NCBI GenBank assembly: GCA_013178305.1
Contig: JABLXB010000004.1
Location: forward strand, 62,001 to 126,000
Origin: Bacillota bacterium
GTDB lineage: Bacteria; Bacillota; Sulfobacillia; JABLXB01
Direction: 5' to 3'
Length of the DNA stretch: 64,000 nucleotides
Part shown: piece by piece, positions 36,325 to 44,254 of the stretch
How positions within the stretch are numbered: the first letter of the stretch is position 1
Layout: each line of letters begins with the position of its first letter
Notes under the pieces: generated by a model
What the model was told of the DNA's origin: nothing
Databases searched by the model: none
Seen by the model: only the letters and a program-made list of their open reading frames with translations
Made by a program: the position numbers and the translations under genes

Positions 36325-37413
36325 TTACTGTACCCTGGCCGGAACCTCTGCCCACGTGTGACCGCCATCGGCGGTCTTGAGCAAGAGGCCTTCGCCAATG
36401 GCCCACCCTGTCTTGTCAGATACGAACTCCAGTGCCCTCACGTCCTTCAGTCTGCGGTCCGGCTTCACCGCGGTCCAGTTGCGGCCACCATTCGTCGTCA
36501 CGTACACCTGCGTCCCGTCGGTTGCAAACCCATTAGTAATGCTGGCGAAGGTCCATACCAGCCCGTACTCGCCGACGGACTTCAACATGGATCCGACAGC
36601 CCACGCCTTTCCGCCGTCATGGGTTACGTAGAATCCCATCTCCATCTGGTTGCCGGCAAACGAGACCGGAATCAGCCCGTCGCTAGCGCTGAAGAACACC
36701 GGCTGCATCGTTGTGAGTTGCGACTTCTTGTGCGCTTCGGGGAGCATCAGGCTCACGCGTTCCCAGGTCCGCCCGCCGTCAACAGTCCTGAGCAGGTAAG
36801 CCGTACCATCAACCGGTTCGTAACCCGTAATCCACCCTTCCTCAGCATTGCGGAACGCGAACCCCGTCTTGTGGCCGGCAAAGGGTATCTCGCCCGGCTT
36901 GAACACGCGGGGATCAGTCTTGGACGCGACCGACCACGTCTTGCCCCCGTCGGTCGTACGCAAGAGAGTGACCACCTCGTGGTGCATGGCGACACCTTGA
37001 TGCGCCATCATCCACCCGTTAGAGGGGTCGATGAACTGCATTTGAGGCGCCACGCCCTCCACGGTTTCGAGTTCTATTGCCGAGTTATCCCATGTCCGGC
37101 CACCATCAGACGTCCGGTAGACGACGAGCGTCGAACGATCTCCGTAAGCCCCAACCCATGCCCGATTTCCGTCCATGAAGAAGCCCCTGGCACACTGGTT
37201 CAACCGGCAACCCGCCGGCGTCACGGACTTCCAGGTAAGCCCGCCATCGGTGGTGCACAGCACTGCCGACTCAGTCAAGGCCCATCCCGTGGTATCGTCA
37301 ACCATGTTCATGCATGTAAACGACGGCGCCGCAGCTGGTCCAGTCATCGAACATCCGGCCAGAGTAACCGAGATAACGAGAGCGCTAACAGCCATCTTCA
37401 ACACGGAACGCAT
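36325..37413 (-). CDS. Ycf48/sialidase-like lipoprotein with seven Asp-box repeats
   Basis: 362 residues with a lipoprotein signal peptide (lipobox LAGC, near residue 21). Seven evenly spaced Asp-box-type motifs are visible: TTDGGLTW, TSDGGRTW, TTDGGKTW, TVDGGRTW, THDGGKAW, TTNGGRNW and TADGGHTW, predicting a beta-propeller. WALTESAV-, WIGAYG- and GWITGYE-like stretches recur between them. Ycf48-like and BNR-repeat proteins of this outline bind partners at the cell surface or, rarely, are glycosidases. No sialidase catalytic set was found. It is an isolated gene in a relic-rich region. Confidence 0.8.
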   Translation of the reverse strand: MRSVLKMAVSALVISVTLAGCSMTGPAAAPSFTCMNMVDDTTGWALTESAVLCTTDGGLTWKSVTPAGCRLNQCARGFFMDGNRAWVGAYGDRSTLVVYRTSDGGRTWDNSAIELETVEGVAPQMQFIDPSNGWMMAHQGVAMHHEVVTLLRTTDGGKTWSVASKTDPRVFKPGEIPFAGHKTGFAFRNAEEGWITGYEPVDGTAYLLRTVDGGRTWERVSLMLPEAHKKSQLTTMQPVFFSASDGLIPVSFAGNQMEMGFYVTHDGGKAWAVGSMLKSVGEYGLVWTFASITNGFATDGTQVYVTTNGGRNWTAVKPDRRLKDVRALEFVSDKTGWAIGEGLLLKTADGGHTWAEVPARVQ

Positions 37414-37670
37414 AATGGGTCACTCCTTGTGGTCTATCCGCTAAACCCACGCATACCCATCCGGCGCTGCGGCATCCGGATAATCCCCGCAGTTCTGGAC
37501 CGTACAGTGTGGCTTGCTGCATGACCAGCCGTCACGACCCGGCCGTGCTCCCGTCACTACAGACGCGCGTGAACCCGCCGGGTTCCGCGGGTAATTCGAG
37601 GAGTTCGGCGGGGTGGTTACGAAGAACTACCTCTGGGCAACGAGAGATTCTCTGATATGGGGTGGTTTTG

Positions 37671-38492
37671 GTGCGACGCGACAGCGCCGGCGGCCAGTCA
37701 CGCCTGGTACTGGCTACGGACCTGGATGGCACGCTGGTGGGAGACGGGCCTTCGCTGGTACGGCTCAACAAGTGGATACGCGACAGGCGCGACGCGGTGG
37801 CGGTAGTCTATCTTACCGGCCGGCACTCGGGCTCGGCCTCTGGGCTGATTGAATGCGAGGGACTGGTCCGACCTGACGTCCTGGTGTGCAACGTGGGGGC
37901 GGAGATACGGTTTGCACCGTCGTACGACCCCGATCCAGCCTGGGAGGCACGAGTCCGCGAAGGGTGGAACCAGGCCCTGGTGTGCGCACATCTCAAGGCG
38001 AAGTTCCCGCACCTGGTCTACCATGACTTGCCCACGGAGCTGCGGCTAGCCTATCATACGGACTCGGGCCTCTCGGAAACCCGCGCTGCGGTTGCCGACT
38101 CTCTACGGAACGCAGGCCTGCCCGCTACGGTGGTAGTAAGCACGGGCGGTTTCATGGACGTTATACCTGCTCAGGCTGGCAAGGGGCGTGCGCTGCGGTA
38201 CGTCATGCAGGTAATGGGCTGGGAGGACAGGTGTGTCATCGTGTGCGGGGACAGCGGGAACGACCTCGACATGCTGCTGCTCGGCCTGAACGGGGTTGTT
38301 GTCGGGAACGCCACCGAGGAGGTTCTGGGAGTCCGGCTGCCGGAGGCTGTTTACAGAGCCTGCGGCCAGTGTGCCGAAGGAATCATTGAAGGGTTGTGCC
38401 ACCACGGGTTCATGGATGAACGTGACCTCGGTGCGACGCCTGAGGACGAAGGCTGGCGTGGCGATGAACTCGGCAAGGAGTCGGCGGGTTGA
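37671..38492 (+). CDS. HAD-superfamily sucrose-phosphatase-like hydrolase
   Basis: 273 residues from a GTG at 37671, preceded by GGGGTGG; a GTG at 37662 is an alternative. HAD motifs are intact: DLDGTLV (motif I), YLTGRHSG (motif II), an invariant-Lys region near AQAGKGRAL and GDSGNDLDML (motif IV). The type IIB cap and order match sucrose-6-phosphate phosphatase and related sugar phosphatases. No sucrose-phosphate synthase lies nearby, so the substrate remains open. It stands alone between relics. Confidence 0.8.
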   Translation: MRRDSAGGQSRLVLATDLDGTLVGDGPSLVRLNKWIRDRRDAVAVVYLTGRHSGSASGLIECEGLVRPDVLVCNVGAEIRFAPSYDPDPAWEARVREGWNQALVCAHLKAKFPHLVYHDLPTELRLAYHTDSGLSETRAAVADSLRNAGLPATVVVSTGGFMDVIPAQAGKGRALRYVMQVMGWEDRCVIVCGDSGNDLDMLLLGLNGVVVGNATEEVLGVRLPEAVYRACGQCAEGIIEGLCHHGFMDERDLGATPEDEGWRGDELGKESAG

Positions 38493-38872
38493 GGCGCCGT
38501 CAAGGAGGCGTCCCGCCCTGCAAAAGGACGCTTGGTAGTCCTTCCAGGAGAGACAGCGGAGCAGTCCCCTGAGAGGGCTGCCCCCCTTTCGATTAGTGAT
38601 TCGACCAAGTTGAGCTTATCCTCAGACGAGGCTCTGTCGCGGCGAGGTGCAGTCCTGGGCCTGTAATTGGGCCGATGGGATTCGGCCTGTGCTTGGCCCG
38701 TTGTGCGAAGATCCCGGGCAAGGGAATCGCAGGCCCGCAGTCAGGGCCACGTGTACATCGGTGTGGCCTGCGAAGTTCGTGCCCAATAGTCTCTGTCAGG
38801 TGGCGCAGCGGATTGTCAGACTGGCGGGGTTTCCACCCGGCTTTGAGTTGGGCGCAAGCCTCGTCTTCTCGG
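38493..38872. other. Gene-free stretch with an S1-domain gene relic at 38609-38672
   Basis: 380 bases without a credible gene. Positions 38609-38672 match 54762-54825, inside the intact S1-domain gene, at 57 of 64 positions without gaps. Read on minus, six of the seven differences are synonymous. The rest of this stretch has no recognisable coding content. Confidence 0.6.
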
Positions 38873-39544
38873 CTACTCGAGATAAGCTTTCCTGGTTAGG
38901 TCCGTGCCGAGGCTTCGGGCAGTCTTTCTCGCTCTATAGTTCAAGAAAACTGCCAGAGGGAAATACAGGGCTTTGGGGATTCTCTCGGCAATCAACTGCT
39001 GTGCCCTGCTAGATATCGTCTTACCGTCCAAAACGTCTTCCAGAGCAAGTTTTAGGGCCGAAGAGATTCTTCTGCCTTTGCCACCCAGACTCTCAAGCGG
39101 AGCTCCATTGATGATCGGTCCACCCCCGTAGCTCAGACCCCCCAGCCAACTCATCTGCGCTGATTCAGCGAAGTACCTGCAGGACTCAAGCAGTGATCCA
39201 CATAGGGTTACGTCCGGAAAGCCGCACTGCCCGATCGCAAATAGACTTTTCCCCTTGAGTTCATTGCGAAGGTTCGTGGCTGGCTGTTCCATGAACCAGA
39301 TAACGGGGTAGGGAAGTGTGTCTACGTATAAAGGTGTCACCAGGCCTATGACATGACTCTGCGAGACAATGCTCTTCAGGTCATCAAAGCTTTGCTTGCC
39401 GTCAAAATAGTCGATAACGTACACGATCTCTGCGTTATGGCCGGATTCCTCAGCCAGGGCCTTAATGGTTTGAGAGAAGCTGTAGGAGGTTCCTTTCTTT
39501 CGAGGGCTTCCAACGAAAATGAGTAGTCGCTGGGCTTTCATCAA
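38873..39544 (-). CDS. NAD(P)H-dependent FMN reductase-like flavoprotein
   Basis: 223 residues with a flavodoxin-type start (RLLIFVGSPRKKGTSYSF), the phosphate-binding loop GSPRKKGTS and the second flavin region PLYVDTLPYP. It is longer than simple FMN reductases; the last 60 residues include a basic, hydrophobic tail (FPLAVFLNYRARKTARSLG). Its start overlaps the preceding flavoprotein gene by four bases, so both act together. Codon use appears more AT-rich than that of neighbours, hinting at acquisition. Redox partner unknown. Confidence 0.75.
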   Translation of the reverse strand: MMKAQRLLIFVGSPRKKGTSYSFSQTIKALAEESGHNAEIVYVIDYFDGKQSFDDLKSIVSQSHVIGLVTPLYVDTLPYPVIWFMEQPATNLRNELKGKSLFAIGQCGFPDVTLCGSLLESCRYFAESAQMSWLGGLSYGGGPIINGAPLESLGGKGRRISSALKLALEDVLDGKTISSRAQQLIAERIPKALYFPLAVFLNYRARKTARSLGTDLTRKAYLE

Positions 39545-40110
39545 TACCCTACCCCCTCGAGCGCCTCCCGGATTCTGTGTTCCATGTCGGCTATGGAATC
39601 CGTGGGGTGGAGTACAAGCGCCTTGTGCGATTTAACCAGCATATTCAGGGCGTTTCTTGCCACCAAAGTTCCAAAAGCGTCTTCCTCTCCGGGCAGGGGA
39701 TTTTCTGCCACACCTATCCCCAAAAGTGCGGTAGGGTTGCCGTAGCGCGTTGGATGCAGCAAGTGTCCCCCTTTCACTATGTAGAGAGGGAGTCCCATCA
39801 CCATCAGTCTGTCAACAGCCTTCTTAAGCTGAGATGAGTAGCCTCCAAATCTAACAGGCGTGAGCATGACCAGAAGCGGACTATTCGCTGCGGCACGAAT
39901 GATCTGAGGCATGTCATCATCAAAGGTACACTTCCCTGGCGACCTAAAGGCGCAAGACCCACAGGATCTGCACGGCGAAATATCATACTCTCTTAGCCTA
40001 AAATCCCGAAATGACTCGCCTTTTCCCGTCAGTATCTGTACCAGGATCCTGTCCAACTCGTCAACCATGCTGTCCTCGATGGCAGCGCCGTTCAGTATGA
40101 CTGTGCCCAC
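39541..40110 (-). CDS. Iron-sulfur flavoprotein-like NADPH:FMN reductase
   Basis: 189 residues from the GTG at 40110 with GGGAGG five bases upstream; the listed upstream ATG lacks this. After the flavodoxin-type start (TVILNGAAIEDS), the cysteine set in SPCRSCGSCAFRSPGKC and an FDDDM stretch resemble the compact Cys motif of iron-sulfur flavoproteins. A PVRFGGYSSQLKKAVDR segment fits the flavin fold. The two-gene unit with the downstream paralog may form a heteromer that passes electrons. The coupling supports joint function; the substrate is unknown. Confidence 0.75.
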   Translation of the reverse strand: MGTVILNGAAIEDSMVDELDRILVQILTGKGESFRDFRLREYDISPCRSCGSCAFRSPGKCTFDDDMPQIIRAAANSPLLVMLTPVRFGGYSSQLKKAVDRLMVMGLPLYIVKGGHLLHPTRYGNPTALLGIGVAENPLPGEEDAFGTLVARNALNMLVKSHKALVLHPTDSIADMEHRIREALEGVGY

Positions 40111-40517
40111 GTCAACCTCCCGTGAATGCAAAGATGGCTCCTACGCATGTGCATTATAGAGTGAAACGGAATCGGGTAGAAGTCTAGAGAACTTTTCAAC
40201 AAGCCGCTCCGGTGTAGGTATGGCTGCCAATCCTCTGCCGCGATACCCATATCCCATCCGCCTCAATGAACAGCACCTTGAAACCTCTTCAAACTGTACA
40301 ATACGCCCAGAGGTTCTTTTTCTGTTTCTCCTTCTCTCTCTCTGTCCAATGAGAGGGGACCTTCGCGTACTCGTCGGGCTCATATTATGTTGGCAAACCT
40401 CAGGCCGACGATCTTCCAGTCCTTGCACGCCTCGAACACGTTGAATCTGATGAGCATGTTGTTCTCGAATATGGCCTGGGGGGTGTTGCGTTATATCAGT
40501 GGGGATCGCCGCGTCGG
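40111..40517. other. Gene-free stretch holding a protein-tail relic at 40380-40490
   Basis: About 400 bases, AT-richer than average. On minus, the open segment 40380-40490 ends in a stop and reads AIFENNMLIRFNVFEACK then DWKIVGLRFAN, which looks like a true protein C-terminus, but a stop codon directly precedes it. I do not recognise its family. The remaining bases show nothing further. Confidence 0.45.
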
Positions 40518-41075
40518 CTACGTGTTTTCTTCAGCAACCATACGACACAGGACAAGGGTCCCTCCAGGAGCGAGCACCTCGCCTTGCTCGTCGAGCTCCG
40601 GGTTGAACCCCGACAGTGCTGCCGCTCTGATCCTCGTGCAGCGTGCTACCACTGCTATAGCTTCCTCGAGGTCATCCAGGCTCACCCCGCCACGCACCGT
40701 AGGGAAATCATTTGTTGCCTTGGACCACGACACTACGTCTATGTCAACGTGAAGATAAACGCCTCCAACACGTGAGGCCACTGCCTCCAGAACGGGTCCC
40801 AGTGCGGGCTCTACGCCCTTTTGGGCGATATCGTCAGCAGTGACCACATCTATGCTCGAACCTGCCGGCGTAGACAGACTGACCCACAATCCCCCACTCC
40901 CTTCACCGTACCGCGGAGGTCCCCATCTGGCGACTTCTTCCGGGGTGAGTCTCGATACAGGGGTGACCCACAGCCCTTGCGCATTCAGCAAGACAGTCTG
41001 GTTCTCCTGTCCGCCGTGCCCAACAACTCCTCGACCCCTGTCAGCGCAAGGGCTTGCGGCTCCATGAGAATAATA
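40518..41075 (-). pseudogene. Arginase/ureohydrolase gene, N-terminally truncated at tRNA-Lys
   Basis: The C-terminal part of the ureohydrolase fold is visible: LHVDIDVVSW (the DxD metal motif), then SLDDLEEAIAVVARC and ALSGFNPELDEQGE, matching arginase/agmatinase/formimidoylglutamase ends. The N-terminal half with the GGDHS and DAHxD motifs is missing: upstream, the frame runs straight into tRNA-Lys, whose 3' end is at 41076. At about 185 residues instead of about 300, it cannot bind the full metal pair. The truncation exactly 3' of a tRNA fits loss or exchange of DNA at an integration site. Confidence 0.7.
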
Positions 41076-41151
41076 TGGTGGACCATGAAGGACTCGAACC
41101 TTCAACCGTCCGATTAAGAGTCGGATGCTCTACCAATTGAGCTAATGGTCC
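41076..41151 (-). tRNA. tRNA-Lys (anticodon CTT)
   Basis: Folds as a cloverleaf with acceptor GGACCAT/ATGGTCC, D-arm TAGCTC, anticodon stem TCCGA/TCGGA and loop CTCTTAA (anticodon CTT), a T-arm with GGTTCGAGTCC, and an encoded CCA end at 41076-41078. It lies 71 bases after tRNA-Met on the same strand, probably in one transcript. Its 3' side abuts a truncated arginase-family gene. Confidence 0.95.
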
Positions 41152-41222
41152 ACGCGATTTGCGGCTTCAGCGTTCACGCCACGCGCCTGCGTGGCGTCCT
41201 GCGTCCGCCGTCGTATTCAATT

Positions 41223-41299
41223 TGGTAGCGGCGGCTGGATTCGAACCAGCGACACTACGGGTATGAACCGTATGCTCTAGCCACCTGAGCTACGCCGCC
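41223..41299 (-). tRNA. tRNA-Met (anticodon CAT)
   Basis: Cloverleaf with acceptor GGCGGCG/CGCCGCT, anticodon stem TACGG/CCGTA and loop TTCATAC (anticodon CAT), T-arm GGTTCGAATCC, and encoded CCA at 41223-41225. Elongator type is likelier than initiator because the acceptor pair is G-U and the anticodon stem lacks three G-C pairs. First of a two-tRNA unit. Confidence 0.95.
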
Positions 41300-41331
41300 T
41301 CAAAGTCCGAACCCCAAGGTCAGCACGTTCA

Positions 41332-41360
41332 ATTCTAGCATCAACCCATGGTCGCGTCAA
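41332..41360 (-). promoter_or_regulatory. Sigma-A promoter of the tRNA-Met/tRNA-Lys unit
   Basis: On minus, TTGACG (41360-41355) and TAGAAT (41337-41332) are separated by exactly 17 bases, and the tRNA-Met 5' end lies 33 bases beyond the -10 box. Near-consensus boxes at ideal spacing. Confidence 0.8.
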
Positions 41361-41458
41361 GCGCTCCAGGCTGGTCAAACGTACTGCGCCAGGAGCGCAT
41401 CCCATCGACGCTGGAGTCGATTCCAACCCGATTCTCGCGCTCATCGCGACAACCCCCG

Positions 41459-41728
41459 TCAACCACCGGCCAGCGGCATACGGATATGGACCTCGTCTCC
41501 GTCGTGCAGCTCGTGCAGTGGGTCGACGGTGCGTGACCCGTTCACCTCGACATAATACGAGCCGTCGCCGTGACGGAAGTCCTCCACGATTTTTCGGAAC
41601 TCACCGCCATATAGCCGTCCCAGGTAATCGAGCAGTCCGCCCAGCGTATTGCCGTACAGCGTTAGGACCTCGATCTGGCAGTGTGTAATCTCCGCTACCA
41701 AAGCGGAGCACCTTATCCGGATGGTGAC
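41459..41728 (-). CDS. MoaD/ThiS-family sulfur carrier-like protein
   Basis: The C-terminal 85-90 residues read as a ubiquitin-like fold (VTIRIRCSALVAEITHCQIE, then LYGNTLGGLLDYLGRL, then EVHIRMPLAGG) ending in the Gly-Gly tail used for thiocarboxylation. I cannot assign a start: no ATG, GTG or TTG lies where the domain begins. A TTG at about 41704, or ATGs at 41887 or 41956, are possible. It is divergent from the MBL hydrolase. As in other clusters with tungsten enzymes, it may serve pterin cofactor sulfuration. Confidence 0.6.
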   Translation of the reverse strand, partial: VTIRIRCSALVAEITHCQIEVLTLYGNTLGGLLDYLGRLYGGEFRKIVEDFRHGDGSYYVEVNGSRTVDPLHELHDGDEVHIRMPLAGG

Positions 41729-41992
41729 TCTTTCTTCTTGACTTGTGGCCGAGCTTACGGATTGCCTCGCCTCCAACGGCCCCGCCGCAGCAGGGCGAGA
41801 TGGCAGCCGCCTCTTCAACCGGTCCCCCGGCTTCGAGGGCGGCGCGCGTTGGGTCTCCCGGACGGGACGTCCCAGTCCTGCTCTCATAGTATTCGTTCCA
41901 AATGGGTTCTGGAGGAACCACGCCCGGAGTCTCGAACCACGAACGATGGGTTCCATGGCTCGAGTGCCAGAGCCCGGGAGGGTGAACTACCG

Positions 41993-42865
41993 ATGCCGGT
42001 GGTCAATGAACTGCGAATTACCACGCTGGTCGACAACTACGTCGGCCGGATGGGCCTCATGGCGGAGCATGGTTCATCGATGCTGATTGAATCCGGAGAC
42101 TCCGCAGTCCTGCTCGATTGTGGCCGGACAGCGCTGGTCCTGGCCAACGCGAGGAAGCTCGGGGTCGACCTCGGAAGAGTCGAGGCGATCGTACTCAGCC
42201 ACGGACACATCGACCACACGGGTGGCCTCGCGCGGGTTCTACGCTATCTCAGGAGCCGGGGCCGCCGCGTGAAGGTGTACGCCCACCCCAACGCTGTTGA
42301 GGCCAAGTTCAGTCGCGAAGACACAGGACTTCGCTCCATTGGTATGAGACTGACTCCTGACGGAGTCCGCGAACTCGGGGCGGATCTGGTCTTATCAGAA
42401 GAGCCGCTCGAGGTCGCGCCCGGAATCTGGACGAGTGGTGAGATACCGCGCGGTCATGGTCCCGAGGCAGTCGAGAAGAGGTTCCGGGCGAGGCGCGACT
42501 CGACGCTGTGCGAGGACCACCTGCCTGACGACCAGTTCCTCTGGGCTTTGACCCCGGCAGGTACGGTCGTGGTCTCCGGGTGCTGTCATGCGGGGCTGGA
42601 GAACTCCCTGTATCACGCTGTATGCATATCCAGGAACCCCAGGCTGAGGCTGGTTGCAGGCGGCCTGCACCTCCTGAAGAGGGAAGAGCACGAGCTGCTG
42701 TCCATCACCAAGGGGCTTAGAGCCCACGCCCCCGGTTCATTCGTCATCGGCCACTGCACCGGTTTCCGGGCGATGGTCGCATTCAGTAACGCATTCCCCG
42801 GCAAGGTTTTCGTCAACGCGGCCGGCGTGAAGGTGGAGGTCGGCGAGGAGGTCAAGGTATCGTAG
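41993..42865 (+). CDS. MBL-fold metallo-hydrolase
   Basis: 290 residues from the ATG at 41993 behind GGGAGGG. The metal motif LSHGHIDHTGGL (HxHxDH) is intact. Later motifs VSGCCHAGLEN, AGGLHLL and a final FVIGHCTG-type His complete the site in the manner of the dihydropterin/methanopterin-related MBL branch. Hydrolysis or transfer on a phosphorylated or pterin-like substrate is possible. It is divergent from a MoaD-like gene, hinting at cofactor chemistry. The substrate is unproven. Confidence 0.82.
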   Translation: MPVVNELRITTLVDNYVGRMGLMAEHGSSMLIESGDSAVLLDCGRTALVLANARKLGVDLGRVEAIVLSHGHIDHTGGLARVLRYLRSRGRRVKVYAHPNAVEAKFSREDTGLRSIGMRLTPDGVRELGADLVLSEEPLEVAPGIWTSGEIPRGHGPEAVEKRFRARRDSTLCEDHLPDDQFLWALTPAGTVVVSGCCHAGLENSLYHAVCISRNPRLRLVAGGLHLLKREEHELLSITKGLRAHAPGSFVIGHCTGFRAMVAFSNAFPGKVFVNAAGVKVEVGEEVKVS

Positions 42866-42924
42866 TACGTTCACCAATTGACCGCGTCCCCCATATTATG
42901 TAGCAAAAACAAGGGGATAGCGGC

Positions 42925-43797
42925 ATGAGCGTTTCCACGAACGGCTTGCCTCCCTGCCCTGAAGGCAATTATTACACAATCCGTTCGGGCGATACCCTGT
43001 TCTTCATCGCGCGCAGGTTCAATATCTCGGTAGACGACCTCATTGAGGCCAACCGCGGTCGCGTCGACCCGGAGAACCTCCAGGTTGGCCAGGTCATCTG
43101 CATACCCCTGGCTGTTCCCGTGCCCGCCTGCCCGCCGGGCTCCATAACGTACGTCGTCGCCCGCGGAGACACCTTCTTCAGCATCTCCAAGCGCTTCAGA
43201 GTGAGCGTGGGTGCCCTTATTCAGGCAAACCCCGGCGTCAACCCCGAGGCGCTTCTGATCGGCCAGCAGATCTGCATCCCCGACGTGCGGCGGATCTGCC
43301 CGGCCGGGTACTTCCGGTACGTAATCAAGTCGGGTGATACATTCAGGAACCTGGCCATGCGGTTCAACACCACCGTGGAAGCCATCCAGGCGGCGAACCC
43401 GGGGGCGGATCCGTACAACCTCCAGATAGGTCAGGTCATCTGCATCCCGCAACCGCTGCACAGGTCCCACCCGCCGGGTTCGACCTTCTACGTCGTAGCC
43501 CCGGGCGACACGTGTTTTTTCATCGCCCGCCGTTTCGGCACGACAGTCGAAGTTATCATCAGGTTGAATCCGGGAATAGACCCATACAGGCTGTTCGTCG
43601 GCCAGCGGATATGCATCCCCACGCCCTTGAGGTTATGCCCGCCGGGCGCGTTCGCGTATACAATCCGGCCCGGGGATACGTTCTATAACCTGGCCCTACG
43701 GTTCAATACGACGGTTGAACGGATCCAGATGGCGAATCCCGGTGTCGACCCGCTGAACCTGCAGATTGGCCAGAGGATCTGCATACCTCTGGCATGA
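42925..43797 (+). CDS. Protein made of five LysM repeats
   Basis: 290 residues built entirely of five LysM domains of about 55-58 residues, each with a GDT near its start (RSGDTLFFIA, RGDTFFSIS, KSGDTFRNL, APGDTCFFIA, RPGDTFYNL) and an ICIP end. Four repeats open with CPxG; the fourth has HPPG instead. No signal peptide or membrane segment is visible. LysM binds N-acetylglucosamine in peptidoglycan or chitin. In sporeformers, signal-less LysM proteins are often spore-coat components, which I infer as possible. The near-identical repeats suggest recent amplification. Confidence 0.9.
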   Translation: MSVSTNGLPPCPEGNYYTIRSGDTLFFIARRFNISVDDLIEANRGRVDPENLQVGQVICIPLAVPVPACPPGSITYVVARGDTFFSISKRFRVSVGALIQANPGVNPEALLIGQQICIPDVRRICPAGYFRYVIKSGDTFRNLAMRFNTTVEAIQAANPGADPYNLQIGQVICIPQPLHRSHPPGSTFYVVAPGDTCFFIARRFGTTVEVIIRLNPGIDPYRLFVGQRICIPTPLRLCPPGAFAYTIRPGDTFYNLALRFNTTVERIQMANPGVDPLNLQIGQRICIPLA

Positions 43798-43896
43798 CGC
43801 GGGTCGCTCCCACGGCTTTCCCGCTGACGCACATCTTCCGGGAATTGCCTTAACCCGGGTAAACGGGTAGACAGGACATCTATCAACCTGTCCAAA

Positions 43897-44139
43897 TTAC
43901 GACCTTGAAGCACTCCGGCGCTCGGTAATCTCTGCCCAGAGGAGGTACACTACCCCTGCCGAAAGCGACAGCAACGCCATCCGGCTGAGATCAGGCCCAA
44001 CATACCGGAACATCGCGTCGAACAGCTCACTGCTCCATGATGAGATACCGGAACCGAACACGGCAGCGCTAAGATATCGCGTCGCCTGCAGGAAGGCAGC
44101 CACTGCTACCAGTGCCACGCCAGCCCCTCTTCTTGACAC
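43897..44139 (-). CDS. Small two-helix membrane protein, unknown function
   Basis: 80 residues from a GTG at 44139, preceded by AAGGGGGGC. Two hydrophobic segments (about 5-22 and 47-63) and a basic C-terminus (ITERRSASRS) suggest a small inner-membrane protein. No family was recognised. The longer frame to 44217 has no better start. It is convergent with the LysM protein gene. Confidence 0.45.
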   Translation of the reverse strand: MSRRGAGVALVAVAAFLQATRYLSAAVFGSGISSWSSELFDAMFRYVGPDLSRMALLSLSAGVVYLLWAEITERRSASRS

Positions 44140-44254
44140 TATGGAAACGCCCCCCTTCAAATAGCAACCCTGATTAAGACGCCCTGCCGGCAGGAGAGTT
44201 CCATGATGAGGCCACATCCAAAAATGGGGCCGGGGGCGGGAATGGCAATACTGC

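Noticed and set aside
35740-37524. 594-residue plus-strand frame
   Set aside because: Spans the LuxR relic and the antisense of the Asp-box lipoprotein; only its 36045-36190 part resembles protein, and that lies in a different frame.
40141-40428. 95-residue minus-strand frame between the flavoprotein gene and the arginase relic
   Set aside because: Basic, low-complexity translation with no start signal; overlaps the better tail relic in another frame.
42925-43797. CRISPR-like or tandem DNA repeat array suspected from the regular spacing
   Set aside because: The periodicity is at about 174 bases and follows LysM protein repeats; no short identical repeats with unique spacers exist.
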